Shown here: piece by piece, positions 23,201 through 33,202 of the stretch
How the letters are laid out: every line of letters begins with the position of its first letter
How positions within the stretch are numbered: the first letter of the stretch is position 1
DNA from: Rheum nobile
Taxonomy: Eukaryota; Streptophyta; Magnoliopsida; Caryophyllales; Polygonaceae
Direction: 5' to 3'
NCBI GenBank assembly: GCA_027886185.1
Contig: WOAB01000056.1
Coordinates: 8,308,001-8,372,000, forward strand
Length of the DNA stretch: 64,000 bases
Translations under genes and position numbers: made by a program
Notes under the pieces: model-generated
The model's input: only the letters and a program-made list of their open reading frames with translations
The model's database searches: none
What the model was told of the DNA's origin: nothing

Positions 23201-23862
23201 GAAACCCAATGACTCCGCTAGACATGCTGCCGCGGCCTCTGAAGGACAATGAGCACCCTAGCGCGGCCAACCGCGCCGCGATGTTCAAGGAACTGCATCA
23301 AAGAATGCGGGAGCAGCTGAAACGCCGCGCTGATCAATATACCACACAGTACAACCGTGGGCGCCGCCGCGTTATATTTGCCCCCGGGGACTTGGTATGG
23401 GTGCATCTTTGCAAAGGCCGTTTTCCAGCTAAGTGCAAATCCAAGCTGGCCCAATACGGTGATGGCCCTTTCCGTGTTGTGAAGGCCATTGGAGACAACA
23501 CATACGAGATCGAGCTCCTACCAGACTACGATGTCCATGCGACCTTCAACGTCGCCGACTTGGGGCCATATGTGGAGCCAGAGTTCGATGATGGTAAAGC
23601 GGGGACGCTTCACATCCAAGTGGGAGAGGGTGATGCGCTCCTACCCACCATGACTGCCACGGAGGAAGAGGAAGCTATGAGCATTCGCTCAGAAGGTCCA
23701 ATAACAAGATCGCGTGCAACAGCAATCGCCAACGCGACACAATCCATGGTTGTCCGCGTCGTCGCAAGCCAAGGGACGCAAGAGACCGCGTTCTCCCTCA
23801 GAAGCCTCCAACCAAGTCTAGAGAATGCGTTCTCTATCAAGATACTCTCCACGATAAAGTGA
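20201..23862 (+). pseudogene. pol: Protease-RT-RNase H-integrase of element A, one nonsense codon
   Basis: Fused in frame to gag with no stop between them. Protease D is at 20320 (IIDGGSCCN). RT has IDLKIGYHQ, MPFGLTNAPSTF and the intact catalytic YFDDILVYS (21562-21588). RNase H has ECDAS (D 22009). Integrase has an H-x4-H and C-x2-C finger (about 22557-22680), D 22756, D 22939 and E 23047. TAG at 22981-22983 stands in place of a Trp (RTL-stop-GKLG, against RTLWGKLG in C and E) and cuts the integrase between its second D and its E. The C-terminal domain continues through the polypurine tract and 77 codons into the 3' LTR, stopping at 23860-23862. Apart from this stop, RT and RNase H are the best preserved in the window. 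Confidence 0.93.
23618..23630 (+). other. Polypurine tract of element A
   Basis: AAGTGGGAGAGGG directly before the TGATGCG start of the 3' LTR, within the pol frame. Confidence 0.8.
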
Positions 23863-24347
23863 ACGTGATCTTTCAGTGTTTTGTCATTTTAAAACATTAA
23901 TGTTTAATTAGTTATTTCTTTTGGGGCGTGTGTTCCATGCGTGTCGCGTGGGCTGGCCCATTTGGTGAGACTCGGCCCATCCGAGTCCCGCTATGTCCTA
24001 TAAAAGGTCATCTCGACCTTATGTACTAGGTTACGTCATAATTTAATCTAAGCTTTTGTCGAGAGCCATTTGCCTCTATCCTTAGATCTGACGTCAAACA
24101 CCTCTCTGTCTTCTCATCTCTTTCACTCTGCCGCCGACGCTATGGTCATTCACTCGATCTTCTCGAGTCTATCCCCTCCGCTGCCGATGCTACGGCTTCA
24201 CTCCACTCTCGAGCCACCATCCATCATCGCGTTCATCTACTCACGCGAGGCTACCAACACCGCGTTCCACTCATTCAACCCCAGGCTTGACGCGCGCGAC
24301 TTCCCAACAAGATCATCGATCCGACATTCCCAAGCAGGAACACATCA
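23631..24347 (+). repeat. 3' LTR of element A
   Basis: 717 bp with matching ends TGATGCGCTCC...GGAACACATCA. The start encodes the pol tail (EEEEAMSIRSEGPITRSRA). The short open frame at 24070-24360 is LTR sequence. LINE sequence follows directly. Confidence 0.92.
23999..24006 (+). promoter_or_regulatory. TATA box in the element A LTR
   Basis: TATAAAAG, after the GGGCTGGCCCA and CGGCCCATCCGAG motifs. This is a plausible pol II promoter for the LTR. Confidence 0.6.
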
Positions 24348-26632
24348 ATTGTTCTATTAGGTCCTTGTTCCAAGTTTTATATGGCAACATAAAATCAGCT
24401 ACCAGGGAATCCTTGTTCATGATTAATTGTGTGTTTATGATATTACATAAGGGGGTTTTAGAGATCCAATTATCCGTCCAGAATTTGATTGTTCTGCCAT
24501 TACCAACTTGCCAAATCAATCCAGATTTGAATTCATCCATGAGTTCAATCATTTTGGACCATTGCCAAGAGCAATTTCCTTTTTTCTCGTAATGAAATAT
24601 ATGGTTTGTTTTCAAGTATTTTTCAGTAACAACTCTAACCCAATAATTATTAGGCTCTGCTAAAATTTTCCATAATAATTTGAATTGTAGGGCTTTATTC
24701 ATGTCCTTTGATTTTCTCAATCCAAGGCCTCCTTGTTGTGTCGGTTTGCATACTTTCTCCCATCCTATAAGGGGTTTTTAGGAGCTATCTTTGTTCCAAA
24801 AGAAAGATTTGTTTAACTTGTCAAGTTCATTATGTGTGTGTAGGTAACATAAAGCTTTGCATAAGATAGTTTGGTCTTGATGCCAGATTGGCTTTTATTA
24901 GTGTTGTTCTTCCTGCTTAGGAGAGAGAGTTTGCTTTCCATTTGGACAATTGTTGTTGGGTGCTAATTAGGAGATCAGCAAAAGTATTCGAGTTGACTCT
25001 ACCATTAATGATAGGACAACCAAGATATTTGTCGAGGGATATCATATTTGTGATTGTGAGAGTTCCTTGTATTGCTAATTTTCTCTGGTTGTTGACCTTT
25101 TTTGTGACTTGGAATTTATGGAAATTGACTTTTTGTCTTGAAATTTTGCAGTATTCATCGACAATATCCTTTATTTTCTTGCAGTTTTCCTGTTTAGCTT
25201 TTGAGAAGATGACAATGTCATCTGCAAAAGCCAGGAAAGGAATTCTTGACCCTTGTTGAGTGATTTGGTATCCTAGTGGGTTTCGAGGTCTTTCTGAAGC
25301 TTGTTGGAGTTTTCTTGCGAGGATTTTAGATCCTAGAATGAACAGGAAAGGAGAAAGGGGGTCACCCTGTCTGAGTCCTCTTGATGGTTTAAATATTTCT
25401 ATTGGTTCATTTTTTACAAGCACTGAAAAAGATACCGTTGTAATGCATTCTTTTATCCAGTTGATAATTTTTTCATGAAATCCAAACTTTTCCATGATTT
25501 TAATAATGAAGTTCCATTCAAATCTATCATAAGCTTTTCCATATCTAATTTTAGGTCAATGAACCCTTCAGTTCTTTTTTTCAATTTAAAAGAGTGAAAA
25601 TTTTCATGAACAATCAAGATATTATCTTGAATGGCTCTATTAGCAACGAAGGCTCCCTGAAGGGGTGGATTAATTTTTCCATGGTTCGTTTAAGTCTTGT
25701 TGTTATGATTTTCGAGATAATCTTATAAATTGTCGAACAAAGATTGATAGGTCTGTAGTGATTAGTAGAATTCGGATTGTCACATTTTGGGATCAAAGAG
25801 ATAAATGTGTGATTTATTTGTTTGAGCAACTTCCCTGAAAGAAAAAAGTTTTTAACTGCTTGAATAACAGAAGGACCTACAATGTCCCAATATTTTTTGG
25901 TATAATTCTGCTATCATACCATCAGGACCTGGTGATTTATCTGAGCCTATGTTAAAGACATCCTTTTTAATTTCTTCATTGGATACGTTCCTTGTTAATT
26001 CTAAATTGTCCTCTGTAGAGATTTCAGAATGAATTAATTCAAGATTTTCCTAGAGTAGTCTCTGGTTCAGATCTTCACTTTTGAACCTTTTAATGAAATC
26101 ATTTCTGATTTCATTTCTAATGTTTTCTTCTCCAGTAATACTTGTTCCTTCTTGAGTTTTGATTTCTTTTATAATTTTTCTATTTATTCTTCCACTTGCT
26201 ATTTTGTAAAAATAGCTAGCATTCATATCAGTTAATTTGATGTGTTTAACTTTAGCTCTTTGGTTCCAGTAAATTTTCTGGAAACAAAGGAGTTTTTTTT
26301 TCTATGATCCTTATATGTTTTTTAATGAGATCATTTGTAGGGTGAGTACAGAACTCAGTTTGGATTTCAGAAAGCTATTTTTCTATAGTTTGTAATTGAG
26401 TAAATACATTGCCAAAAGTATTTTTATTCCAGATCTTGGCATGTTTCTTGAGTAATTTTGTTTTGGATACCAGATTATACAATCTAGATCCATGATAGTT
26501 AGTTCTCCAAGCTTGTTTAACCACATTTCTAAAGTCTTTTCTGGTCATCCAGATTTTTTCAATTTTAAACGGCTGATTTTTAAAAGGTATTGTTGAGTCA
26601 AGCTCGATAGAGATGGGACAGTGGTCTGAGCT
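24348..26632 (-). pseudogene. LINE ORF2, reverse transcriptase part (3' portion), decayed
   Basis: Minus strand. Reading 5' to 3': the end of the endonuclease (SSDHCPISIEL at about 26630), then NHTFISLIPKCDNPNSTNHYRPINL (about 25800), RGLRQGDPLSPFLF (about 25380), FLAFADDIVIFSKA (about 25210) with the catalytic FADD, and LDKYLGCPI. A C-terminal zinc-finger-like RT region (about 24720-24348) includes VGNGRTIKFWTDNWI. This order is typical of plant L1-type LINEs. The four pieces fall in three frames, so there are several frameshifts. Element A cuts the gene at 24348, and the rest lies beyond the left edge of the window. Confidence 0.9.
26628..26632 (+). other. Left target-site duplication of solo LTR D (GAGCT)
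   Basis: Exact match with 28982-28986. Removing one copy plus the LTR rejoins the LINE frame across the site. Confidence 0.97.
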
Positions 26633-26879
26633 TGTAATACCCCTCATTTTTAGTAAGGATATTTGGGTAATTTTCCCAACCCTCGTTCTGTAATCGTGTC
26701 GCTTTTGGAGAAGTTTGGATTTCTGTATCGTGTTTGATCTCTGCAATAATTTCCTGAGTGATATAAAATACATTCGACGTATTTTCGGGGCTTAGAATAT
26801 TTGTTCGGGTACAAATATTTAAATTTCGGGTTTAAACCCATGCCAAGCCTTTTCTCGGGCAAAAAGACGCGGAATTGCC

Positions 26880-27495
26880 TTTTTTCGCGACCGCTGAAGC
26901 ATTTCTGCGACCGCGGAAAAATGGCTCTCAAAAGAGCTGGGCACAGGAATATTTCGCGACCGCGGAAAAAGTTCCGCGATCGCGGAAAACTCATACACGC
27001 CAGCGACGCTTCGTCTTTCGAGCCTCGTCGTCCGTGCCGCCGTTGATCGCCTGACTCGCCGTCGATCTGGTCGGGGAGGAGCTCCTCTCCTTGGCTATAA
27101 ATAGAGGTTGATTCTGGGAGGTTTTGGACACTCAATCCAGATCTCCTCACTCTCTCTCTCTCATTTTTCTTGCTCGCCGGAGTTTCGAGCCCTCGCCGGA
27201 ATCTTCGAAGTGTCGCTGGAGCTCTTGTTGGTGGTTATGGTGCTCGTAGGGTGTTGCTTTGGAGCCCCCTCGTATCGAGCCCTTTCGAGTCGTCGCCGAT
27301 GAGTTTTCTCCGTTTTGGGTCGTCGGAGTTCATGGCCGCGACCGTGGACATGAACTGCCGCGACCGTGGCAGTGACAAGGTCGGCCGCGTCCGCGGCCGC
27401 TGTCTTTGACACTCGCGGACGAAGTCCTCGACGGCCGCGACCGTGGAATCCCTACCGCGATCGCGGATTGCCTTGGCAATCGCGATCGTGGCCTT
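26880..27495 (+). repeat. CpG-rich interspersed motif cluster in solo LTR D
   Basis: The motif CGCGACCGCGG and close variants (GCGATCGCGG, GCGACCGTGG) recur at least eight times on both sides of the TATA box. Some copies are inverted, so they can pair. Confidence 0.75.
27096..27104 (+). promoter_or_regulatory. TATA box in solo LTR D
   Basis: TATAAATAG followed by a CT-rich tract near 27146-27163. This is the same place in the LTR as the box in element B, so the solo LTR may keep promoter capacity. Confidence 0.6.
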
Positions 27496-28986
27496 GGACA
27501 ATCCGGTCTCGGGCGGGACTTTCGTTCTTTCGATTTCGTTCGTTCTTTCTTAGATTTGTATCATTTTATTGTCGAATCTAACCTAGTGTTTCGTTGTGGG
27601 TCGTCGTCGTAGGAATCTGTAATCTGACTTCCGTTTCCGTTCCGGACCCAGAAATCCGTCGTCGCTCAATCGTTTGTCTAGATTAAAGCAAGTGGCGGTT
27701 TGCCCTTGCTTATTATTCCATGTTTCCATTAATTATCAATTGCTTTTAATTGTTAATTAAATTGGGATGAATGTTGTGTTCGTTTGGGAACAGTTTTACA
27801 AATATATGTGATTAAAATTATGATATTATAATAGGTTGTATATACTGTTAGAAACAACGCTATTATATATGTTATTACCATAATGGTATTGATGTGGACT
27901 ATTGTGTGGTTTTAACTGTTTAGTTAGAACGAGTATTTGTAGGAACGCTATGTACCTTGCGAGGTCTAGTCGTTTCTTTATAACTGGTATTAGGAGGATT
28001 TTTCCCTAGTACTTTCTCTGGTCATGACTGTACCCTTACTCAGGGTAGGTGCACAACAGCTGGTGCCGATATTCAGGATTTATTCCCTTCGATATCTCTC
28101 GCGATGAGATGATATATCTTAAAAGCTTATAACGCAATTGTGCGTTTTGGAATTAAATAAGATAAGTGTGATTATGCACATAATTAATATACCCTCGGGC
28201 TAGGAGTACAACATGGAAACCGCCTGGACTTCGATTAGAGTAAGTCCTCCTTCCAAATCTGAATTCGCATTACGCGGTGAGGTTGGTCGTGGACCCAAAT
28301 GGTCAAGTATTTTTAAACGTTTGTGTGAAATTATAACGTTCCCGAACACTTGTCATACTTTCGATAAGACTCAATCTTTTGGAGACTTCTCTTCATACGT
28401 TTCCGATAAGACTCGATCTTTAGGAGTCTTCTCTTGATCATTTTGTTTCGTATCTTTCCATGGAAGTATTAAGGTTTACTATCGTCATCGGCTTTCATTC
28501 GAGAAGCGATGGGTCTAACCTAATACGTCTATTTAGAACCTTTCTGTTTTACCCTTGCATAGTCTTTCATTAGACTAACCAACCGGTTCTTTTCCCTTGC
28601 ATGGTTGGCTGGTGTCATCCGTCTCATACGGCACATCAGGTAAACTTCCGTTCCGTGAAGGCTAGGATACGACAATGAAGGCAGATGAAGTTTTTAAGAG
28701 TTTTATCAAGGTTGAAGATCCTAGGCGGGTGATCGCTTCGATCAAGACCCTTTATGTTATTTATTTAAGACTTCCGCTGTATTAAACATATTCTGTATTT
28801 CTGTTGTATTTGGGATTTACAGATGTAATTCCGAGACTTTGGTTTAAATAAAGATTATGATATCTCGTATTATCAGTGTGTTTTATGTTTTGTATGAATG
28901 GGTAAGCCTTGGGTGGCTTCGGATGTGAAATCTGAGGTCACTGGCGGTAATACTTTCAAGGAAATATTTGGGGGTGTTACAGAGCT

Positions 28987-29655
28987 GGTAAAAGCAAAAT
29001 ATTTAGTACAAATATCAGGGTAAAGGATCTGGTGATGAATAAGTACCCTATCCAGTTTTTTATATATGTTATCTATTTTTGTTATGTTTTTCCGCCAGGT
29101 ATAGATGTTCTCTTGAATAGGGGTCTCTAATAGTTCACATTCATTCTTAAAATATCAGAGTCTTGCAAATTTGGTCAAAGGTGGTATTAAACCACCTAAT
29201 TTTTCAGATGGGTCTTGTATTTCATTCAGGTCTCCCATAATAATGCACAGAAGAGAATAATTTTTAATAAAGGGAATGAGTCCGTCCCAGAATGCATTTT
29301 TTGCAGATTCATTTGGCAGAGCATAAGTTAGGATTAACACAAGTTTTATGTTTGTGAGCAGATTTGTATACTTAATACTAATAAATATTGTTTTAATTTG
29401 GTCAATTTTGAGGATTTCATTTGTAAGTTTGTAGGTCTTCCACATTACACAAATGTCACCCGAGAACCCCGTAGCCGGGACACAGTAGAATTGATGAAAT
29501 CTCGCTTTTTTCCACACTTTTTCACTTGGTTCTTTGTTTGTCCTTGTTTCAAAGAGTGCAATTAATTGAATTCGTTCAATTTTACAGAAGGATTCAACAT
29601 CCATCCAAAAGGTTTTCTTTCCGATTCCACGGCAATTCCAGGTTGTAATCTTCAT
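28987..29655 (-). pseudogene. LINE ORF2, endonuclease part
   Basis: Minus strand, starting at ATG 29655 (MKITTWNCRG). It is an AP-endonuclease-like (EEP) domain, which nicks target DNA for target-primed reverse transcription. Visible motifs are TWNCRG, LFETR and GDLNEI; SSDHCPI lies on the other side of solo LTR D. A TGA at 29155-29157, which fits CGA to TGA, breaks the frame. The sequence stays open after it to the D insertion. Length and start agree with plant L1-type ORF2. The stop of the upstream ORF overlaps this ATG (ATGA). Confidence 0.9.
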
Positions 29656-29984
29656 AAAAAACCAAATTTTGTATTGTCCCTTGTCCGCATACTGTGAGGG
29701 GACTTAGAGCTATTTCTCATAAAATTCTGATTTTGCCACTTTGCTAAGTAATATTCAAATGTAGTCATCTCCATCTGAGTGAGATCACACAATGATTCAT
29801 ATTTAAATTTCTCACGTAGGGGTTTTAGATTGCTTTTCTTAGCAAGATTATAATTGCACCCATTCAATTCATTAAAGCTACAACAATTAACAAATGAAGG
29901 CCTGTACTGGTTAAAAACAAAAGCTACTTGACAACAAACAATAGCTAGAGTTCGGTTATTCTTATTAATACACTTTTCATAGTT
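29652..29984 (-). pseudogene. LINE ORF1, C-terminal part
   Basis: A minus-strand frame, open from 29984 (TAG just upstream at 29985-29987), ending in TGA at 29652-29654 that overlaps the ORF2 start by four bases. The peptide is polar and basic with several Cys (NELNGCNYNLAKKSNLKP, YYLAKWQNQNF). I recognise no domain. I assign it to ORF1 because of its position and the ATGA coupling, which suits reinitiation. It has no start codon of its own, so the beginning was lost to a frameshift or stop. Confidence 0.6.
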
Positions 29985-30232
29985 CTAAAAATCTGGGTAA
30001 TAGTTTGTTTACACACAAAATGGGCAATCCACAAGATTACAAATGGAATTGCACTAGTCTATCCACTGTGATTTCCAAAAGCCAGAGGCTTTATTCACTT
30101 TGTTTCGATGTTTCAAGGCATCGTTTCTCAAAGAAATCTGCAAAGCAGATTGTTTGTTCAGATGGTAATTGTTCAGTGGAATATTTTGTTTCAGAAGATC
30201 AAGGTTTTCTCCATGTAGTGTCCTGTAATCTC

Positions 30233-31273
30233 TTAAAGGATTTGGTTGAGACTTTGTTCAAGCTTTACTTGTTCTTGTAAGAAGTTCAAGATGTTTAAGT
30301 TAGTCAAATTTGTCCAGTAGTGATAAAACAAGGGACAAACCAGCAATCTGAAAAAAAAGATGGAGATAGAGAGAACAAACCAGAAAGGCTTGAAACAAGG
30401 GAAGACCTTGTAGAAAAAGCACTTCAACTTGTAGGGATCAAGAGTAGTTATAAGAATCTCAACAGTGTAGTATCTAGGATTGAACATAAGGCAGTTATGC
30501 AAAGATTCAGAAACCAGAGAGCAAGAGCACAAGGCTAACCATGCAATCCAGTAAAACAGATTCTCCTGAAGATCAATATTTAACATCACAGAGAGCCATA
30601 TTCTCAAGTCTAGATCAGTCTTAGTGTCACCATAATGATGAGAACACCAAGAGAAAGCCACCGAAATGACAAAGAAGCTAGACAAGTTCAATTTTAAAGT
30701 TATAAGCTGCCAAGGGAAAATAAAGATGTGGGAAAAGCCAGTAAATAAAACAACACAACAGTTGTACGAAGGGAACATATACATAGCAATCACAAGTTTC
30801 TCAAGAATAGGGAGACCGTGAGTCTCATAATTTTTTTCCAAAGTGGAGTTATTCAGCAAGGGAGGGGTTGCCTCGTTAGGTTTCACAAGTGTTTGTTCAA
30901 GACTCAAAATTTTTCCATCGGAGGAGGGGCTAAGAACACCAGGAAGTGTACACAACACCTCCTTCACACGTAATTTCCATTTGTCCATGAGATTGGATAA
31001 CTGACAAGCCAGTATAATCACAACCACATAGAGGAAAAACCACAGGAAGCACCAAGGCAAATAAGTAGTAGTGAGTAAAAGAGGTTTCACAGGATATATT
31101 GTCAAGGTCAAGTAATGATATCTGCATAAAAGAGATAGTCTAGGAACAAAAAAAAAGGAAGGAAGGTATGAGAGGAGGGATAACACCTTAGTCCGTAGAG
31201 ACAAGGGGGGTGACTCGCCTTGTCCACCGCTACAGCAGCAACGCCCAACAACCCGGAGGAGCAGAGGAAGCAA
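30233..31273 (-). CDS. Unrecognised hydrophobic open frame upstream of the LINE endonuclease
   Basis: A 346-codon uninterrupted minus-strand frame; the first codons depend on which start is taken. It has about five hydrophobic segments that could cross membranes (for example WCFLWFFLYVVVIILACQL, LFYWIAWLALCSCSL, PFWFVLSISIFFFRLLVC) with a polar loop (DKWKLRVKEVL to ETHGLPILEKL) between the first two. It is rich in Cys, Trp and Phe. It lies where LINE ORF1 should be but shows no DUF4283, RRM or zinc knuckle. It could be a captured sequence or a chance frame antisense to purine-rich DNA. No function is assigned. Confidence 0.4.
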   Translation of the reverse strand: MLPLLLRVVGRCCCSGGQGESPPLSLRTKVLSLLSYLPSFFFVPRLSLLCRYHYLTLTIYPVKPLLLTTTYLPWCFLWFFLYVVVIILACQLSNLMDKWKLRVKEVLCTLPGVLSPSSDGKILSLEQTLVKPNEATPPLLNNSTLEKNYETHGLPILEKLVIAMYMFPSYNCCVVLFTGFSHIFIFPWQLITLKLNLSSFFVISVAFSWCSHHYGDTKTDLDLRIWLSVMLNIDLQENLFYWIAWLALCSCSLVSESLHNCLMFNPRYYTVEILITTLDPYKLKCFFYKVFPCFKPFWFVLSISIFFFRLLVCPLFYHYWTNLTNLNILNFLQEQVKLEQSLNQIL

Positions 31274-31809
31274 GCCTTCAAGCGGCGCAGGAAGGAAACA
31301 AACCCTGAGATCCCTTCCCCAGTAACAGAATCCCGTCTCTGGGTGTAGGGTTCGCCATTCTCCTTGGTCGCAGAGTATGTCTCCTTGTCCTTAGAATCCG
31401 GCGGTCGCTCATGGATGATAGGGGATTCTCGCAGCCCATCCATATCGAGGAAGCTCCGTTTGACTGGAATCGGGTTTAGAGTCGGGGTAAGGTGGCCAAC
31501 CACTCCAGTATTCCCCCGATTTGGCTTGAGGAAACACCAAGTTTTCGCATGTTTACCATGGAAAGCAGAGGAAGAAAGGATGGGCAGATAGATTAACAGA
31601 AAGCCAATCCATCCAAGAGATTTGAAAGAGGAAGAGATCCATAGGATCCAGTTCGAATTTTCATTCAGCGGTGGCGGGGTAATGTTTAGGGTTCGAGGAA
31701 GCTGATAGGGTTTCGAGAGCGGTTTCGAGAGCGTTTTCATTTTTCCATGTAAATTTTTTTTGTACAAGGTATATTTTTGATAAAGAAGAATATGAAATTG
31801 GTTTGACAA
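31108..31809 (-). CDS. Unrecognised open frame at the 5' end of the LINE
   Basis: A minus-strand frame of up to 233 codons. A reasonable start is the internal ATG of MKTLSKPLSKPYQLP (about 31740). A hydrophobic stretch (GWIGFLLIYLPILSSSAF) is followed by a polar, charged middle and a second hydrophobic end. It overlaps the 30233-31273 frame by 166 bases in another phase. It is probably the N-terminal part of ORF1, with the two frames joined by an old frameshift; this is a guess. The start region CCTAAACATTACCCCGCC looks like a plant 5' UTR. Confidence 0.35.
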   Translation of the reverse strand: MSNQFHILLYQKYTLYKKNLHGKMKTLSKPLSKPYQLPRTLNITPPPLNENSNWILWISSSFKSLGWIGFLLIYLPILSSSAFHGKHAKTWCFLKPNRGNTGVVGHLTPTLNPIPVKRSFLDMDGLRESPIIHERPPDSKDKETYSATKENGEPYTQRRDSVTGEGISGFVSFLRRLKACFLCSSGLLGVAAVAVDKASHPPCLYGLRCYPSSHTFLPFFLFLDYLFYADIIT

Positions 31810-31961
31810 CTACTGAATCTTTTTTATAAGAAAATTGGTTTTGAATAGAAAAGAAACAAAAAAACAAGGAAGTGGGAGTTTTGGTTTTGGCTAAATGATG
31901 TTCTCTACAAGTTGAAAAGTCAATTGGTGGTTTAGGCTAATATGATTAAAGAGTTGGCTAA

Positions 31962-32002
31962 TCTATATCTATATCTATATCTATATCTATATCTATATAT
32001 AT
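31962..32002 (+). repeat. TATATC hexamer run at the left end of H1
   Basis: About five copies of ATCTAT then ATATATAT, running straight into the first unit. Later units have the shorter ATCTATCTATCTTCTATATATATAC at the same place. Confidence 0.85.
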
Positions 32003-33102
32003 GTTAAAGGAGAAACCTAAATCTTACATGTCAACACCACGTTTAATTTACTTACGTGTCATTACCCATCCAATCATAATCTGTCACATCATATAGCCTT
32101 TTAAAAAACTTATATCAGTGAATCCCTCTTTAATTATATATTAAATTATGTTTGATTATACAAACTTGGTTTAATTAAATTACTTTGTTTTAATTATAGA
32201 TATTCATTATATGTGTAATCATATATTCTTGTACGTAAGTACAAATTTTTCCTAACAAATGCTCAACGTCTCCATTGAAAAATCATCACCATTCCCTTTT
32301 CACCAAAATACTCTTAAATTGTTTGCAAATTTTATTTCTTTTGCCCTAAATTAACTATTCTCTGGTTCGAAATCTGACCTTAAATCTGATGAATGTCGTA
32401 TGTATTAAATTTAGGATTAGAAAGACAATGGTAGAATTGCCAAAAACCCACCGGAGATTAGTTACGATAGTAACAAACTCTTAACTTTGACTATTTTTTG
32501 AAATAAAATAACCACACTCTCTCTATCAAACTAATTATTATGGCTCCGTTCGACATTTTTTTTTTGAGATTAACAAAGCTTAATTTTCTTTTTAATATAG
32601 TTAATGAGTATTCGGTAAAAAAAATGTCAATCTAACTTAGGGACCTTATAGTAGATTAATATAGCTTAATTTTTCCATTTTTTTAACGTGATCCCCCTAG
32701 ATTGTTGAAGATTAACAAACTCAATTTTATATTTATCTCATTTCAGCTTGTAATACCGAATACCAACTATAATTTTTAAATAATTAAACTAATAAATTCA
32801 ACTTTAGTTAGTCATTCAGCTCTATCTTCAGCTCCAGCTACTTATTTAACTCTAGCTCCCATTTCAGCTGGATTTACCGAACATATCCTATATCCCTTCA
32901 AAAACTAATCAATAATATCTCTAACAAATCTCTGCACATTAACATTAATTTAATTATTATTTGATCACCAATGAATGATCGTAATCAAGTTATTATTACT
33001 ATATTTTCAAGTAAGAACGTTTGAGTAGCATATGAACGTTAATTAATTGTTTTTAAAATAATCTTATATCTATCTATCTTCTATATATATATATATATAC
33101 TA

Positions 33103-33104
33103 TC

Positions 33105-33200
<96 letters not shown>
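33103..33200 (+). repeat. Long (TA)n microsatellite between units 1 and 2
   Basis: About 45 uninterrupted TA repeats at the unit boundary, where other junctions have only five to eight. It explains the 1197-bp step. Confidence 0.95.

Positions 33201-33202
<2 letters not shown>

Larger units (their letters stand above)
1..24347 (+). mobile_element. Ty3/gypsy retrotransposon A (CRM-like chromovirus), 5' LTR mostly off the window
   Basis: Outermost plus-strand LTR element of the nest. Bases 1-58 match the end of the LTR at 24290-24347, so the element begins left of the window. In order it holds the LTR end, primer site, leader, gag (cut by element B at 1650-18917), protease, RT, RNase H, integrase and a 3' LTR. 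Without B and C it is about 7.1 kb. The pol order PR-RT-RH-IN makes it Ty3/gypsy. The protease motif DGGSCCN and the pol frame running into the LTR suggest the CRM clade (inference). It is inserted in a LINE, whose sequence resumes at 24348. Confidence 0.93.
26633..28981 (+). repeat. Solo LTR D, relative of the element B LTR
   Basis: 2349 bp starting TGTAATACCCCTC and ending GGGGGTGTTACA, with perfect TSDs and no internal region, so it was left by LTR-LTR recombination. It matches the B LTR along much of its length (CAAGTGGCGG near 27690, CCTCGGGC-AGGAGTACAAC near 28195, TGGCTGGTGTCATCCGTC near 28606). It is clearly diverged, so it is a different subfamily. The 26.8-27.5 kb part is CpG-rich and B lacks it. 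The many short open frames there are not genes. Confidence 0.95.
28982..31860 (-). mobile_element. LINE 5' half (continues at 24348-26632)
   Basis: The same minus-strand LINE on the other side of solo LTR D: the ORF1 region, then the endonuclease. It begins near 31810-31860; the exact 5' end is uncertain. The whole LINE in the window is about 5 kb without D. Its poly-A tail and TSD lie off the left edge, beyond element A. Confidence 0.85.

Noticed and set aside
24313..24720. ORF running through the A/LINE junction
   Set aside because: Only 24348-24720 is LINE; the last codons are read from the LTR of A.
26650..27150. Minus-strand frame of 166 codons in solo LTR D
   Set aside because: Starts inside the CpG-rich LTR repeats and crosses the LTR; not conserved in the related LTR of B.
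30005..30538. Plus-strand frames of 91 and 72 codons opposite the LINE ORF1 region
   Set aside because: The LINE is on the minus strand and these have no recognisable motif; the second is low-complexity and charged.
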